In this document: positions 18,474 through 28,100 of the stretch, one piece after another
Layout: every line of letters begins with the position of its first letter
Position numbering within the stretch: the first letter of the stretch is position 1
NCBI GenBank assembly: GCA_016124895.1
Contig: WGMU01000090.1
Location: 23,345 to 87,344, forward strand
From: a bacterium
GTDB taxonomy: Bacteria; Planctomycetota; Planctomycetia; Planctomycetales; Planctomycetaceae
DNA length: 64,000 nt
Reading direction: 5' to 3'
Translations under genes and position numbers: made by a program
Notes under the pieces: model-generated
What the model saw: the letters and a program-made list of their open reading frames with translations, nothing else
The model's database searches: none
Told to the model about the DNA's origin: nothing

Positions 18474-20927
18474 GTGACGGAAACTGACTGCTCGAAATTC
18501 AGTGCGTTGATTCAGCCCAAAGGCGCAAAGTCGCAAAGCAACGCGAAGTCTTTGCGAACCTTTACGTTTTCGCGTCTTTGCGCTGCAGTCCGCTTCGTTG
18601 TGACAGCGCTCCTGTTCCTGGCTTTCTCCTCTGGCACGGTATGCGTTTGCGCGCAGGATTCCAGCACGCCGCTCGACGACGTGGCGTCGCAGTTGTCGAA
18701 TCCCGACATCGAGAAGCGACGCGACGCGGCTTACGAACTGGCTCGACGCGGTGTGATGGCAGAGCCGGCAACGGAAGCCCTCATCAAGGCGCTGGCTGAT
18801 CGTGACGAGCAGGTCTGGTTTCAGTCGGTCATGGCGCTGTCGCGAATTGGAGCTGGAGCGAAGGCTGCGGTGCCGGCGCTGATCCGGTCGCTCGAAACGC
18901 GTGATGCTCAGCGCCGTTACCGAGCAGCGTACGCGCTGGGAAAAATCGGGCCGGCGGCACTGAGCGAACTGCAGGATGCCCTGCTGCACGAATCGTCGTC
19001 AATTCGAGCCGGAGCGGCACAGGCACTTGGCTGGATGGGCGAAGCTGCCACGCCAGCCGTGTCACAGCTTGTCGAACGGCTCGGTGACGAACGTGACTTC
19101 GTGCGTGACGCGGCTACCGAGTCACTCGGGAAGATCGGTCCGGCCGCTGAGGACGCGCTGGTGGACGCTGCCCGGAGTGATGTTCCCGAACGCCGCGCCG
19201 TCGCGATTGTCGCGCTGGCGAAGATGCCGCTGCAGAGTGACGCGGCGATCGCAGTCCTGCAGAACACCGCGCGAGATGAATCGCCCGAAGTCCGCGCGGC
19301 GGTCGTGACTGCGCTCGCGAAATCGTGGGCCATGAACGAGGTGCGTCTGGCCGCGGTGGTTGATGCGCTGTCCCACGACGCGGTCGAAGTTCGAGACGCC
19401 GGGATCGCTGGAATGCTGCATCTCGGACGGGACGGGCAGGGGGCGTTGCCGGAACTGGTTCGTCTGCTGAAAAGCGATCGCGCTGAAGTCTGCTCGGCGG
19501 CGGCACTCGCTCTGTCGTCGCTGGGTTCGCGGGCTCAGTCGGCCGTCCCGGATCTGATCGCCGCGCTGCCACACGAAGTGGAGGGCGACAATGCGATCAC
19601 GCGAGCGATCAGTCGCATCGGTGCCGCTGCTGTGCCGGCGCTGCTCGCCGCGACGACCGACGATTCCGTGCCAACGGACAAAGTGTCCGCCGCCCTGGCG
19701 GGCATCGGACCTGCGGCGGTGTCGCCTCTCGTGACGGCTCTGCAGAGCGACGACGAACGAGTCCGAGTTGGTGCGGCGCGAGCACTCAGTGGAATGCAGC
19801 CAACGCCGCCCGACGCGATCACACCGCTCACTACAGCGCTGAGCGACACAAATGCGAGCGTGCGCGCTGCAGCGGCGACGGGGCTCGGGCAGGCGGGCAG
19901 ACAGGCAGTGTCGGCGATTGAACTGTTGACGGCAGCGACTCGTGACGATGATGCCACCGTCCGTGCCAGCGCGTTCGGGGCTCTGGTCGAGATCGGCGTC
20001 GAGAGACAGCAGCTCGAACCGGTCCTGCTGCAGGCGTTGGCCGATCCGTCGCCCGTTGTTCGCAGCCGCGGGATCGAGACGCTCGCAAAACTGCCTGAAC
20101 TTGCCGATGCAACGAGCGACTCACTGCTGGTCTCACTGGACGATGTCGACGCAACAGTGCGTCGCAGCGCGGCGGTGACTCTGGCGAAGTATGCCGAGTC
20201 GGAGCAGCGACGTCCGATCGCCGTGAGGGCGATCGAGCCGCTGACGAAACGGCTGGGTGACTCGAACGCCGCCGTGCGCGAGCAGTCCGCCGCGACGCTC
20301 GGCACTCTGGGAGCTGATGCAGCACCGGCAGCCGAAGCGGTCGGTCGGCTGCTGAGTGATCCGGAACCGTCCGTCGTGCGCGCTGCTGTCGCGACGCTCG
20401 GCCAGATCGGCGAACCCGCGGCAGCCAGCGTACCGGAGATCTGGAAGCTGCTGCGGCACGAGCAGACCGACATTCGTGCCGCCGCTCTGGCCACGCTCGG
20501 GCGAGTGGAAAAGAAGAGCGATGTCGTCATCCCGATCCTGATCGACGCTTTGAAAGACAACGACTGGGCCGTCCGCCGCTCCGCCGCCGGAGCCCTGGGC
20601 AAAATCGGCCCCGCCGCGAAGTCTGCCGTGCCGGCGTTGTTTGGAATGCTGAGCAGCGAAGAAGACGGCGAATTCGTCCGCGAGTCCCTGCGGGAAATCG
20701 ATGCTGCCGGAGCCGACGCGGTGCCGGTGCTGCTGGACGGCCTGAAATCCGAAGACCGCCGCCTGCGCTTTTATGCCCTGTTCCTGCTGAGCAAAGCTGG
20801 CCCCGAAGCCAAAGACGCCCTCCCGGTCCTGCGCGAAATGCTCAAAACAGAAGAAGGCCGCACTCGAGGCTTCCTCGAACGCACGATCGCAAAGATCGAA
20901 GGCACGGAAGAGTCCACACCGAAGTGA
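18474..20927 (+). CDS. Secreted HEAT-repeat protein
   Basis: About 817 residues made almost wholly of PBS-lyase-type HEAT repeats (recurring units such as VRDAATESLGKIGPAAEDAL, VRRSAAGALGKIGPAAKSAVP). A hydrophobic signal sequence (FVVTALLFLAFSSGTVCVCAQ) precedes them. The start is uncertain. The GTG at 18474 is tightly coupled to the previous stop, but the first 40 codons run through a dispersed hairpin repeat. A TTG inside that repeat or the GTG at 18600 could be the true start. It forms an extended solenoid that is probably a binding scaffold outside the cytoplasm, made together with the DUF1592/DUF1552 pair. Partner unknown. Confidence 0.85.
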   Translation: MTETDCSKFSALIQPKGAKSQSNAKSLRTFTFSRLCAAVRFVVTALLFLAFSSGTVCVCAQDSSTPLDDVASQLSNPDIEKRRDAAYELARRGVMAEPATEALIKALADRDEQVWFQSVMALSRIGAGAKAAVPALIRSLETRDAQRRYRAAYALGKIGPAALSELQDALLHESSSIRAGAAQALGWMGEAATPAVSQLVERLGDERDFVRDAATESLGKIGPAAEDALVDAARSDVPERRAVAIVALAKMPLQSDAAIAVLQNTARDESPEVRAAVVTALAKSWAMNEVRLAAVVDALSHDAVEVRDAGIAGMLHLGRDGQGALPELVRLLKSDRAEVCSAAALALSSLGSRAQSAVPDLIAALPHEVEGDNAITRAISRIGAAAVPALLAATTDDSVPTDKVSAALAGIGPAAVSPLVTALQSDDERVRVGAARALSGMQPTPPDAITPLTTALSDTNASVRAAAATGLGQAGRQAVSAIELLTAATRDDDATVRASAFGALVEIGVERQQLEPVLLQALADPSPVVRSRGIETLAKLPELADATSDSLLVSLDDVDATVRRSAAVTLAKYAESEQRRPIAVRAIEPLTKRLGDSNAAVREQSAATLGTLGADAAPAAEAVGRLLSDPEPSVVRAAVATLGQIGEPAAASVPEIWKLLRHEQTDIRAAALATLGRVEKKSDVVIPILIDALKDNDWAVRRSAAGALGKIGPAAKSAVPALFGMLSSEEDGEFVRESLREIDAAGADAVPVLLDGLKSEDRRLRFYALFLLSKAGPEAKDALPVLREMLKTEEGRTRGFLERTIAKIEGTEESTPK
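18513..18586. repeat. Dispersed GCAAAG hairpin repeat, copy 2
   Basis: The left arm (CAGCCCAAAG, 18513-18522) pairs imperfectly with the right arm CTTTGCGCTGC (18576-18586). Internal GCAAAG and CTTTGCG blocks also pair. It overlaps the putative N-terminal codons of the HEAT-repeat gene, which is why that gene's start is doubtful. Confidence 0.75.
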
Positions 20928-20993
20928 CCTCGCTCCATCCAAAGTTTCACATTCGTCGTCCTTGGCGATCGACTCTGCGGCGTTACTGTTTTA

Positions 20994-21008
20994 TGCCTGA
21001 TTCAGGCA
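20994..21008. promoter_or_regulatory. Perfect 15-base palindrome upstream of the nuclease-like gene
   Basis: TGCCTGA-T-TCAGGCA, a perfect palindrome with a single central base, lies 105 bases before the GTG at 21113. It could be an operator or a small hairpin. No known regulator can be assigned. Confidence 0.4.
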
Positions 21009-21112
21009 TTCGCCGCGTTCATAGATGATATTGATGGGCGGACAACTCGTATCAGTCGATCTTCGGTTTCGACTATGGATACAGACAAGCTATTTGAAAA
21101 GGAGAGCTGGCA

Positions 21113-22279
21113 GTGGCAGACTGCAAACCTAACGCTGAACTGACAAAACTCGCAGCTGGTTTGACGCGATCTTCGAACATTTACTCGGACGCGCTTGGGC
21201 AACTTGCGAAGCACACGTCAAGCATTGATGCAGTTTCCAAGGCCGTTTCGGCCCAATTCGATATTGAGCATGGTCTCCTCCGATCGACCGAAGCAGCGCT
21301 AAAGCAAATGCGTCTTCTCGACCCGATCTCTCCCAGTATTCAATCCATCGTGTCGGCAAACGCAAGCTTTACGCGAATGGCCGAACGGCTTGCAAGCATC
21401 GAGAATTCTCAAAGTGCGGCGATCAGAAAGATATTTGATGATCACGCGAGAATTCAAAAAGCGATCGAAGGGATTGGGTTGTCTGGTTCGGTCACTGCGG
21501 CGTTCTCTCGGATTGACCCTACGCGTATGTTGTCTGCGTCGCTTGCTGCACAAGCAAAACTGGCCAACTTCGACAATCTCGTTTTTGGACGTTTGGCCGG
21601 CTTGGACGCAGCGTTCAGCCAAGCCATTTCGACGAACTTGGGAAACCTCACTCGCTCATATCAATCCCTCATTAACGTTGCTGCGACACGTGAGTCGCTC
21701 GCATCACGCTTACCGCTGATTACGACATACGTTCCCGTCGAGTACTACCGGGAAGTCGAGGTCATCGAGACCATTACCGTTGAAGAAGAAGTCGAGGGTG
21801 AACACAGTGAGGGACTGATCAGTACGGCGATCGCTGAATCACTGCCGTCAGTTGACGACCTTCTTGCCGCGTTTGACAAGCGGCTTATTCGTCTGCTCCA
21901 TGGTGCGCGTCAGTCTCTTTGCAGTGACAATCCCGATCGTGCAAGGCATGTGACGACATCCATGCGCGAGTTATTCACGCAAGTCTTGCACGCGCTTGCT
22001 CCAGATGAAGACATTCGGATGTGGACATCGAATGATGACTTCTTTCACGAAAACCGGCCTACTCGCCGCGCACGATTGCTATACATCTGCCGGCACATCG
22101 ACTGCGATCCGCTATCACGATTCGTACAAGACGATGTACGTGCTGCACTTTCCTTCGTTGAATCTTTGAACGCAGGCACCCACGTAGTCGAATCCCGACT
22201 GTCAACGGTTCAGCTTTCGTCCATCATTTCACGCATGGAATCCTTGCTCGTATTCCTCCTGCAGCTACAGAACCAATAG
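21113..22279 (+). CDS. Protein resembling pPIWI-associated predicted nucleases
   Basis: 388 residues. The start is a GTG at 21113 with GGAG 8 bases upstream. Residues 1-200 are helical and Ala/Ser-rich. An acidic linker follows (VEVIETITVEEEVEGEHSEG). The C-terminal 150 residues contain NPDRARHVTTSMRELFTQVLHALAP, NRPTRRARLLYIC and LNAGTHVVE blocks. These match my memory of a family annotated as predicted pPIWI-associating nuclease; this is recollection, not a search. No PIWI or other defence gene is adjacent. Third codon positions are clearly richer in A/T than in the flanking genes, suggesting horizontal transfer. A 22-codon reading frame (21075-21143) overlaps the start and might couple its translation. 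Function unproven. Confidence 0.7.
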   Translation: MADCKPNAELTKLAAGLTRSSNIYSDALGQLAKHTSSIDAVSKAVSAQFDIEHGLLRSTEAALKQMRLLDPISPSIQSIVSANASFTRMAERLASIENSQSAAIRKIFDDHARIQKAIEGIGLSGSVTAAFSRIDPTRMLSASLAAQAKLANFDNLVFGRLAGLDAAFSQAISTNLGNLTRSYQSLINVAATRESLASRLPLITTYVPVEYYREVEVIETITVEEEVEGEHSEGLISTAIAESLPSVDDLLAAFDKRLIRLLHGARQSLCSDNPDRARHVTTSMRELFTQVLHALAPDEDIRMWTSNDDFFHENRPTRRARLLYICRHIDCDPLSRFVQDDVRAALSFVESLNAGTHVVESRLSTVQLSSIISRMESLLVFLLQLQNQ

Positions 22280-22761
22280 GCAAGTAGGACCGGTTCCTGC
22301 CGGCCAGTGTCGAGTGCGAGAGTTCCGGCGGTGAGAACCGACACTGCGCTGGCTGGAGGTGGGCTTTGCCTTGCCTGGACCACTCTGCGGTCGCTGGCTG
22401 CGGACGCTCGGAGTGATCGTTGTCTGGGAGATGGTGAACGTCTTGCCCAGGGCGTTCACCTGGTCGACGTCGCGGTCGTTGAGGCCAATCGTTCCCCCGT
22501 GGAATCGACACAGTCAGAACGTCTGCCGTAATCGGAACCGTACGACATCGAAAGACGCAGCGTCGCGGCCTGCGGAAGGCAATCGAGGCTGCGGCCGATC
22601 TAGTCTTGGGCTGGCCGGATTGTCGAAGTGACGAGGCTTCGGACTCGTCGAGATTCCGGCACAGCGTTGCTCCAGGCGTGCGTCCAGGCACTGGCGTCTC
22701 GCTGGTCTGCCGCGTCAGATCAAATCCCTGCTCCCGGCTCGTCATTCCAAGGAAAATCGTC
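22280..22761. other. Intergenic region without a convincing gene
   Basis: About 480 bases between the nuclease-like gene and the methyltransferase. Small inverted segments occur, such as GTGAACGTCTTGCCCAGGGCGTTCAC near 22434 and GTTCCGGCGGTGAGAACCGACAC near 22322. The open frames crossing it have no family-like sequence. It may be decayed repeat DNA. The promoter of the methyltransferase gene is presumably at its right end, where AAGGAAAA precedes the ATG at 22762. Confidence 0.45.
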
Positions 22762-23403
22762 ATGTCTGCTGCTGCAGGTTCAGAGTCATCGACCGCCCGA
22801 GCCAACTGGTTGACGCTGAGAGAAGTCGGGTGCAACATCGTTCTGGCGCTGCTGTTTCTGCAGTTTGCGGCGATGCAGGTGCGGTCGCTGATGGACGTTG
22901 TCCGGCTGAGCACGGCTCTGGTGCTGTTCAAGGTCTCGCTGGATGTCTTTTTCTATTTGACGCGGCGGCTGCCCAAAGGCGTCAGCTTCTCGCCGTACGA
23001 CTGGTGTGTGGCTGTCACGGGGACTTTTGCCATCCTGCTGTTTCGGCCGACCAGCGGGAACGATGTTCTGCTGGGCACGGCGCTGCAGATCGGTGGGCTG
23101 GTTCTGCAGAGCGGGGCGATGCTCTCGCTGCGGCGCAGCATCGGGATTGTCCCAGCCAACCGCGGCATTCAGACCGGCGGGCTGTACCGATTCGTGCGGC
23201 ATCCGATGTATCTGAGCTATGTTGTCGCGTTTCTCGGCTACGTGATCAATCACCCGTCGACGTTTAATCTGACCGTCTACGCGTCCGCGGTCCTGCTGTG
23301 GTGCCTGCGGATTTTCGCCGAAGAGCGGTTTCTGCTGCAGGACGCCGGCTATCGCGAGTTCGCTGGTCGCGTCCGATATCGACTGCTGCCGGGCATTTTC
23401 TGA
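22762..23403 (+). CDS. Isoprenylcysteine carboxyl methyltransferase-like membrane protein
   Basis: 213 residues with about five hydrophobic segments. The C-terminal motif GGLYRFVRHPMYLSYVVAF is the hallmark of the ICMT/PEMT/NnrU-like membrane methyltransferases and binds S-adenosylmethionine with the later FAEERFLLQ segment. The ATG at 22762 has AAGGAAAA upstream; the 52 codons before it are open but not family-like. The substrate in bacteria is unknown and may be a lipid or a small molecule. It converges with the amidohydrolase gene, leaving 30 bases between the two stops. Confidence 0.85.
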   Translation: MSAAAGSESSTARANWLTLREVGCNIVLALLFLQFAAMQVRSLMDVVRLSTALVLFKVSLDVFFYLTRRLPKGVSFSPYDWCVAVTGTFAILLFRPTSGNDVLLGTALQIGGLVLQSGAMLSLRRSIGIVPANRGIQTGGLYRFVRHPMYLSYVVAFLGYVINHPSTFNLTVYASAVLLWCLRIFAEERFLLQDAGYREFAGRVRYRLLPGIF

Positions 23404-23433
23404 GACGCTCGCGCCGAACGGGCCAGTGACCGT

Positions 23434-24750
23434 TCACTTCGACTCACGAAGCTGCTCGTACTTCTTCCGGTACTTTCTGTAGAGCTGCACGTGGCGGCTG
23501 GAGAGGTCGACAGTGCGGCCCTGGACCCATGCGGCGGTGACGTTCGACGCTGTTTCCAGCGGGTCGCCCGTCGTGACGATCAACGTGGCGTCTTTGCCAG
23601 GCTCCAGTGAGCCGACTCGTTTCGAGACGCCGAGGATCTCGGCGGGTGACAGCGTGATCGCTCGCAGCGCGATGTCGTGCGGCAGCCCATAAGCAACCGA
23701 CACGGCGGCGTGATACGGCAGATTGCGGGCATTCCAGGTACGAGACGTCTCGCCACCGGAAATGCAGAAGCGGATGCCGGCCTCGTGCAGACGGCTCGCC
23801 AGCGAGTAGCCGGCATCGAAGTCGTCGCTGCGGCGGCGTGGTAATCGATACGCCGCGCCGATGATGACCGGAACGTCGTGCTTCTTCAGCAGCTCAGCAC
23901 ACAACGGTGCGTCATAGCCGCCGTGAATGATCAGCCGTAGCTTCTGCTCGACGGCGAACGACACGGCTGACTGAATCACGGCGAGCGAATCCGCGTGAAC
24001 AAGCAGCGGCACCTTGCGGGACAGGACTGGTTGCAGCGCTTCGAGTCGCAGGTCGGTCGGCTGCGTTTCCGGGGATTGCTTCCGCGCCTCTGTGTAGGCG
24101 CGGGCTTCGCCAAGCAGCTTGCGCAGCCGCGCGACGGCGTCCGATTCGGTGGCGGTCTGCCCCTTTTCGAGTTCCTTCGGCACGGACGGCCAGTTGACGA
24201 CCATTGCGGCGCCGGGCTTCAGCGTCAGATCCTCACAGGTCCAGCCATCAAGTTGCAGCACGGCGGCCTGACCGGCGATCAGTCCGCTCGACGGTTCGGT
24301 CAGCGCGAGCAGTACGCCATTCACTCGCGTCACCGGGATCAGTTCGCTGTCCGGATTTACGGAGACGTGTGCTTTGACATTGGGATTCAACGAGCCGACT
24401 TCTGAACGGTCGTCGGACGCGCGTACGGCGCTGACCTCTGTCAGGCCGAGCTGCGAGTGCGCCTCGAACAGCCCCGGATAGACGTGTTTGCCGTTGCAGT
24501 CGACCTGCTTTGCTTCAACGGGGATCTCGACGGACTCGGCTGTTCCAACAGCGACGATGCGGCCTTTGTCGAACAGAACGACGCCGTTTTCAATCGGCGG
24601 TTGTGAGATCGGGAAGACAGTACCGCCGGTCAGAGCGATCGGTTGTGTCTGTGGAACGCCGGGGATTTCGTCAGAGGCGTCGGTGTGTGCCACACCAGAG
24701 AAGAGTGCGATCACAAAGCAGAAGAGCGGAAGTATCCGTATGGATTTCAT
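23434..24750 (-). CDS. Secreted amidohydrolase-family protein with degenerate metal site
   Basis: 438 residues from the ATG at 24750, which opens a clear signal peptide (KSIRILPLFCFVIALFSGVAH). It has the TIM-barrel layout of imidazolonepropionase-like amidohydrolases: a beta-sandwich start (ALTGGTVFPIS), GLFEAHSQLGL, LLVHADS, LIIHGGYDAP and the C-terminal VGSLEPGKDATLIV. The metal-binding HxH is HSQ here, and the usual catalytic Asp segment reads CISGGETSRTW without the Asp. It may therefore bind a ligand without hydrolysing it or use an altered site. It follows the double-domain amidohydrolase on the same strand, from which it is separated by a hairpin repeat. Confidence 0.85.
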   Translation of the reverse strand: MKSIRILPLFCFVIALFSGVAHTDASDEIPGVPQTQPIALTGGTVFPISQPPIENGVVLFDKGRIVAVGTAESVEIPVEAKQVDCNGKHVYPGLFEAHSQLGLTEVSAVRASDDRSEVGSLNPNVKAHVSVNPDSELIPVTRVNGVLLALTEPSSGLIAGQAAVLQLDGWTCEDLTLKPGAAMVVNWPSVPKELEKGQTATESDAVARLRKLLGEARAYTEARKQSPETQPTDLRLEALQPVLSRKVPLLVHADSLAVIQSAVSFAVEQKLRLIIHGGYDAPLCAELLKKHDVPVIIGAAYRLPRRRSDDFDAGYSLASRLHEAGIRFCISGGETSRTWNARNLPYHAAVSVAYGLPHDIALRAITLSPAEILGVSKRVGSLEPGKDATLIVTTGDPLETASNVTAAWVQGRTVDLSSRHVQLYRKYRKKYEQLRESK

Positions 24751-25117
24751 TGAAATGTGCCCGAAACACCAATCTGTACTTCTCGATATCATCAACCAGA
24801 CATTGCAGCGCAAAGACGCGAAGTCACAAAGATTCGCAAAGCCTTTGCGTTCCTTTGAGCCTCGGCGCCTTTGCACTGCCGTCATCCCGTCAAAGGCGAA
24901 ATTGCTTCGGACACGTTCCATAGTTGGGCCAAATGTGCCGATTGAACGAAGAGGGTAGTCCATCAGCGAGTGGGTCTTAGTCCAGGAAGCACGAAACGGT
25001 GAACCGGACGCTGGCGCGTGCCGGCTGATGTCGGAGAGGTGACCAGGTGAACTTGAACCGGAGGGCTTGCGCCCTGCCGCTAACTTGAGATGTGGTGATT
25101 TAATTCTGAGAGACTGC
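24751..25117. other. Intergenic region carrying a hairpin repeat
   Basis: 367 bases between the two amidohydrolase genes. Apart from the repeat at 24805-24879 I see no gene. The frame of the downstream gene stays open through it, but the residues are unlike the family and precede the signal peptide, so it is treated as untranslated. Confidence 0.5.
24805..24879. repeat. Dispersed GCAAAG hairpin repeat, copy 3
   Basis: The left arm GCAGCGCAAAG (24805-24815) pairs with CTTTGCACTGC (24869-24879) with one G-T wobble. Internal GCAAAGCCTTTGC forms a second small hairpin. It lies 54 bases upstream of the minus-strand start at 24750, the same placement as copy 1. Confidence 0.8.
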
Positions 25118-28100
25118 TCACTCATGGCCGTGCCCTTCGTGATCGTGGCCGTGGCAGAACTCGTCTTCGCGCGGCCAGAGGCTGGCCGGGTCGACGTCTT
25201 CCTCGCCGGGCTTCAGCATCGGCTCACCGGAAGCGAGGATCTTCTGAATCAGCGTGGTGCGGATGTTCTGGTTCTCGGTCCGCAGTGCGGCGTCGTTCTC
25301 ACGACAGAAGTAGAGGCGGCCGTCAATCCAGGTCTGCTCGCAGCGGGACATGGTCGAGAGTGGCGAGCCGGACCAGACGACGAGGTCCGCGTCTTTGCCG
25401 GGTTCGATCGACCCGACATAGCGGTCGATACGAAGCTGCTTCGCCGGATTGAGCGTCACGAACTTCAACGCTTCTTCCGGTTTGACGCCGCCGTACTTGA
25501 CCGCTTTGGCCGCTTCGTGATTGAGATGCCTGGCGAGTTCGCGGTCGTCTGAGTTGAAAGAAACGACGACGCCCGCGTTGTGCATCAGTGCTCCGGCGTA
25601 GGGGATCGCGTCGTAGACCTCGAACTTGTAGGCCCACCAGTCAGCGAAGGCCGAGCCCATCGCGCCGTGCTTCGCCATCGCGTCGGCGACCTTGTAGCCC
25701 TCCAGAATGTGCTGGAACGTGCCGATGCGGATCCCGAACTCGTCGCAGATGCGGATCAGCGCGAGGATTTCGTCCTGTCGATAACTGTGGCAGTGAATCC
25801 AGCGCTTGCCGTCGAGAATTTCGACGATGGCGTCCAGTTCGAGGTCTCGGCGCGGCGGTAGTCCCTGCGGATTGGCGTCCCACCGATCGCGACGCTGGCG
25901 GTACTCGATCGCGGCCCGAAACTCGTCACGAAAGATCTGCTCGACGCCCATTCGCGTCTGCGGATAACGTGTTGTGAAGTGGTCGCCCCAGTTGCTCTGC
26001 TTGACGTTCTCACCGAGCGCGAACTTGATGCCTGGCGGCGCGCGTTTGAACTTCATGTCGCCGCCGAGCGAACCCCAGCGCAGTTTGACAACCTGATTCT
26101 GGCCGCCGATCGGATTCGCAGAGCCGTGCAGGATGTTCGACGAAGTGACTCCGCCGGCAAGCTGCCGGTAGATGTTGATATCGTCGCAGTCGATGAAGTC
26201 TCCGATGCAGACTTCGGCCGTGATGGCCTGCCCGCTTTCGTTGATGCCGCCGTCGGTCGCGAAATGCGAATGGCAGTCAATCAGCCCCGGCGAGATGTGC
26301 ATCCCCGCAACATCGATCACGCGGGCGTCGTTCGGCACTTTCAGTTGGCGTCCGACCTTCCAGATCCTGCCGTCGCGGATCAGCACGACCGCATTCCTGA
26401 GAATTCCCTGCGGCCCGCCGGTCCAGACAGTTGCTCCACGCAGCGCGATCAGGCCGACTTGTTCCGGTGCCTCGCTGACGCCGAAGGCTCCCAGCGGATA
26501 GTTTATCGCGAACGAGGCGGCGATGTTCTCTGACGACGGCTCGAGCTTCTTCTCTCCGTCCGCAGGTTTGTCGTCCGGAGTTTTGCTGCCGTCGGTCTCG
26601 TCGTGTTTCGATGAGTCAGCCTGAGAAGCATCGGCTTCCGGTTTGCTGTCCGCGTCTGAGTCTGCAGACGAGTTTTTCCGACGCAGCGATACCTGCGACC
26701 GGAATCCGTCCGGCCAGACGATTTGCCCGAGTGCCTTGTTGCCGTTCCGCGCGACAACAGCGGTCAGGCGGGCGATGCCATCAGCTCCGAATCCGTCCGA
26801 GCGGAACGTCAGACTCAGACGCGTTTCGTTCAATGCGGCAAGGCCGATCTTGATCGGCTTGCCGGCGTCTTCTGCAGCGCCGTTCGATCCGTTGCGAATA
26901 CTGCCCGAAAGCTTGTTGTCATCGCTGTTCTTCAGTGTCAGCCGCAGCGACTTTGACAGTGGTGCGCTGGAGTCGGCCGGGCTGATGAGCCACTCGCCGG
27001 CGACGTTGCGCTGCGGTGGCGTCTGCCATTCAAACCGCTCGCCAGCGATCCAGGTCTCGACGGTCTTCGCTTCTGTGTCGAATATCGGCCTGTCGGTGAT
27101 GACGAGGCTGGCCACGCGACCGGGTTCGACCGTTCCGAGTTGCTCAGCGACACCCAGCAGCGCGGCCGGTGTTGTGGTCAGAGCGCGAAGTGCTGCGTCG
27201 GCCGACAGTCCGCGAGAGACGGCTTTGCGGATCTGCGGCAGGAAGCCGCCTTTGTCTTTCAGGCCGCTCGAACAGAACGCGAACGTGACGCCTGCGTCGG
27301 CCAGACGTTTCGGATTTTCCGGGGCGAGGTCCCAGTGCAGCAGGGCTTCGGTGGTGACGTCGAGTGCCGATTCCAGCGTCGCGACGTGCGGCGCTTTCGG
27401 AAAGTTCACGGGCAGAATGACGGCACGGCCGGTCCGGCGAATTGCGTCGAGACGTCGGTACTCGTTGCCGCTGCCATGCACGATCAGGTGCAGACCGAAC
27501 TCGCGTGCAAACTGATCAGCCCGCAGGAAGAACAGTTCGTTGGACGTGTCGACGATCAGCGGCGTGCGCTGCGTCACAACGTCGTTCAGCGCGGCGAGGT
27601 CGTTATTGAGTTCCGGGCGGCTGAGCGTCGGATCCGCTGCGGCTGAGCGCCAGGCACGCTGATACCAGTCAGCGTCGAAGAACGTCTGGCGGGCGAGCGC
27701 GACAGCGCCCATCGGTGAGTTGGGATAGTTCCGCGAGCCGTTGCGTGACGCGGTCAGGTGTGCGTGCTGCGTTGCGTCCGCTCGAATGACGGCGTGTTCA
27801 ACGCGATGGTCCGACGTGAGCACAACTGCGCCGAAACCTTTGAGGATGCCTCCGGACGGAGCAGCCAGTCGTGCGGTGACTCCCTGCTTGCGAAGTGTCT
27901 GATTCAACGCGGCGTCAGGCCGGAAGTCAGCGGCGACTCGTCGAGCCGGTCGGATTTGCGGATTCCAGGAGCGGGCGGCCGTCTGCGACGAGCCTTCATC
28001 GACGGGCTGCTCAGTAAAGGCATCAATCAATCCGGCGTAGACGAACCGGCCGGAGAGATCGATCACCCGAGCGCCAGCGGGGATCTCAAGCGACTGGCCC

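Noticed and set aside
19535..20602. Minus-strand open frame of 355 codons opposite the HEAT-repeat gene
   Set aside because: The Ser/Ala-rich translation mirrors the repetitive HEAT codons and has no independent family signal.
22224..22931. Minus-strand open frame of 235 codons across the gap before the methyltransferase
   Set aside because: It overlaps both neighbouring genes and its translation looks random. The gap is more likely decayed repeat DNA.
26643..27515. Plus-strand open frame of 290 codons opposite the double amidohydrolase
   Set aside because: Antisense shadow of a gene with intact motifs; low-complexity translation.
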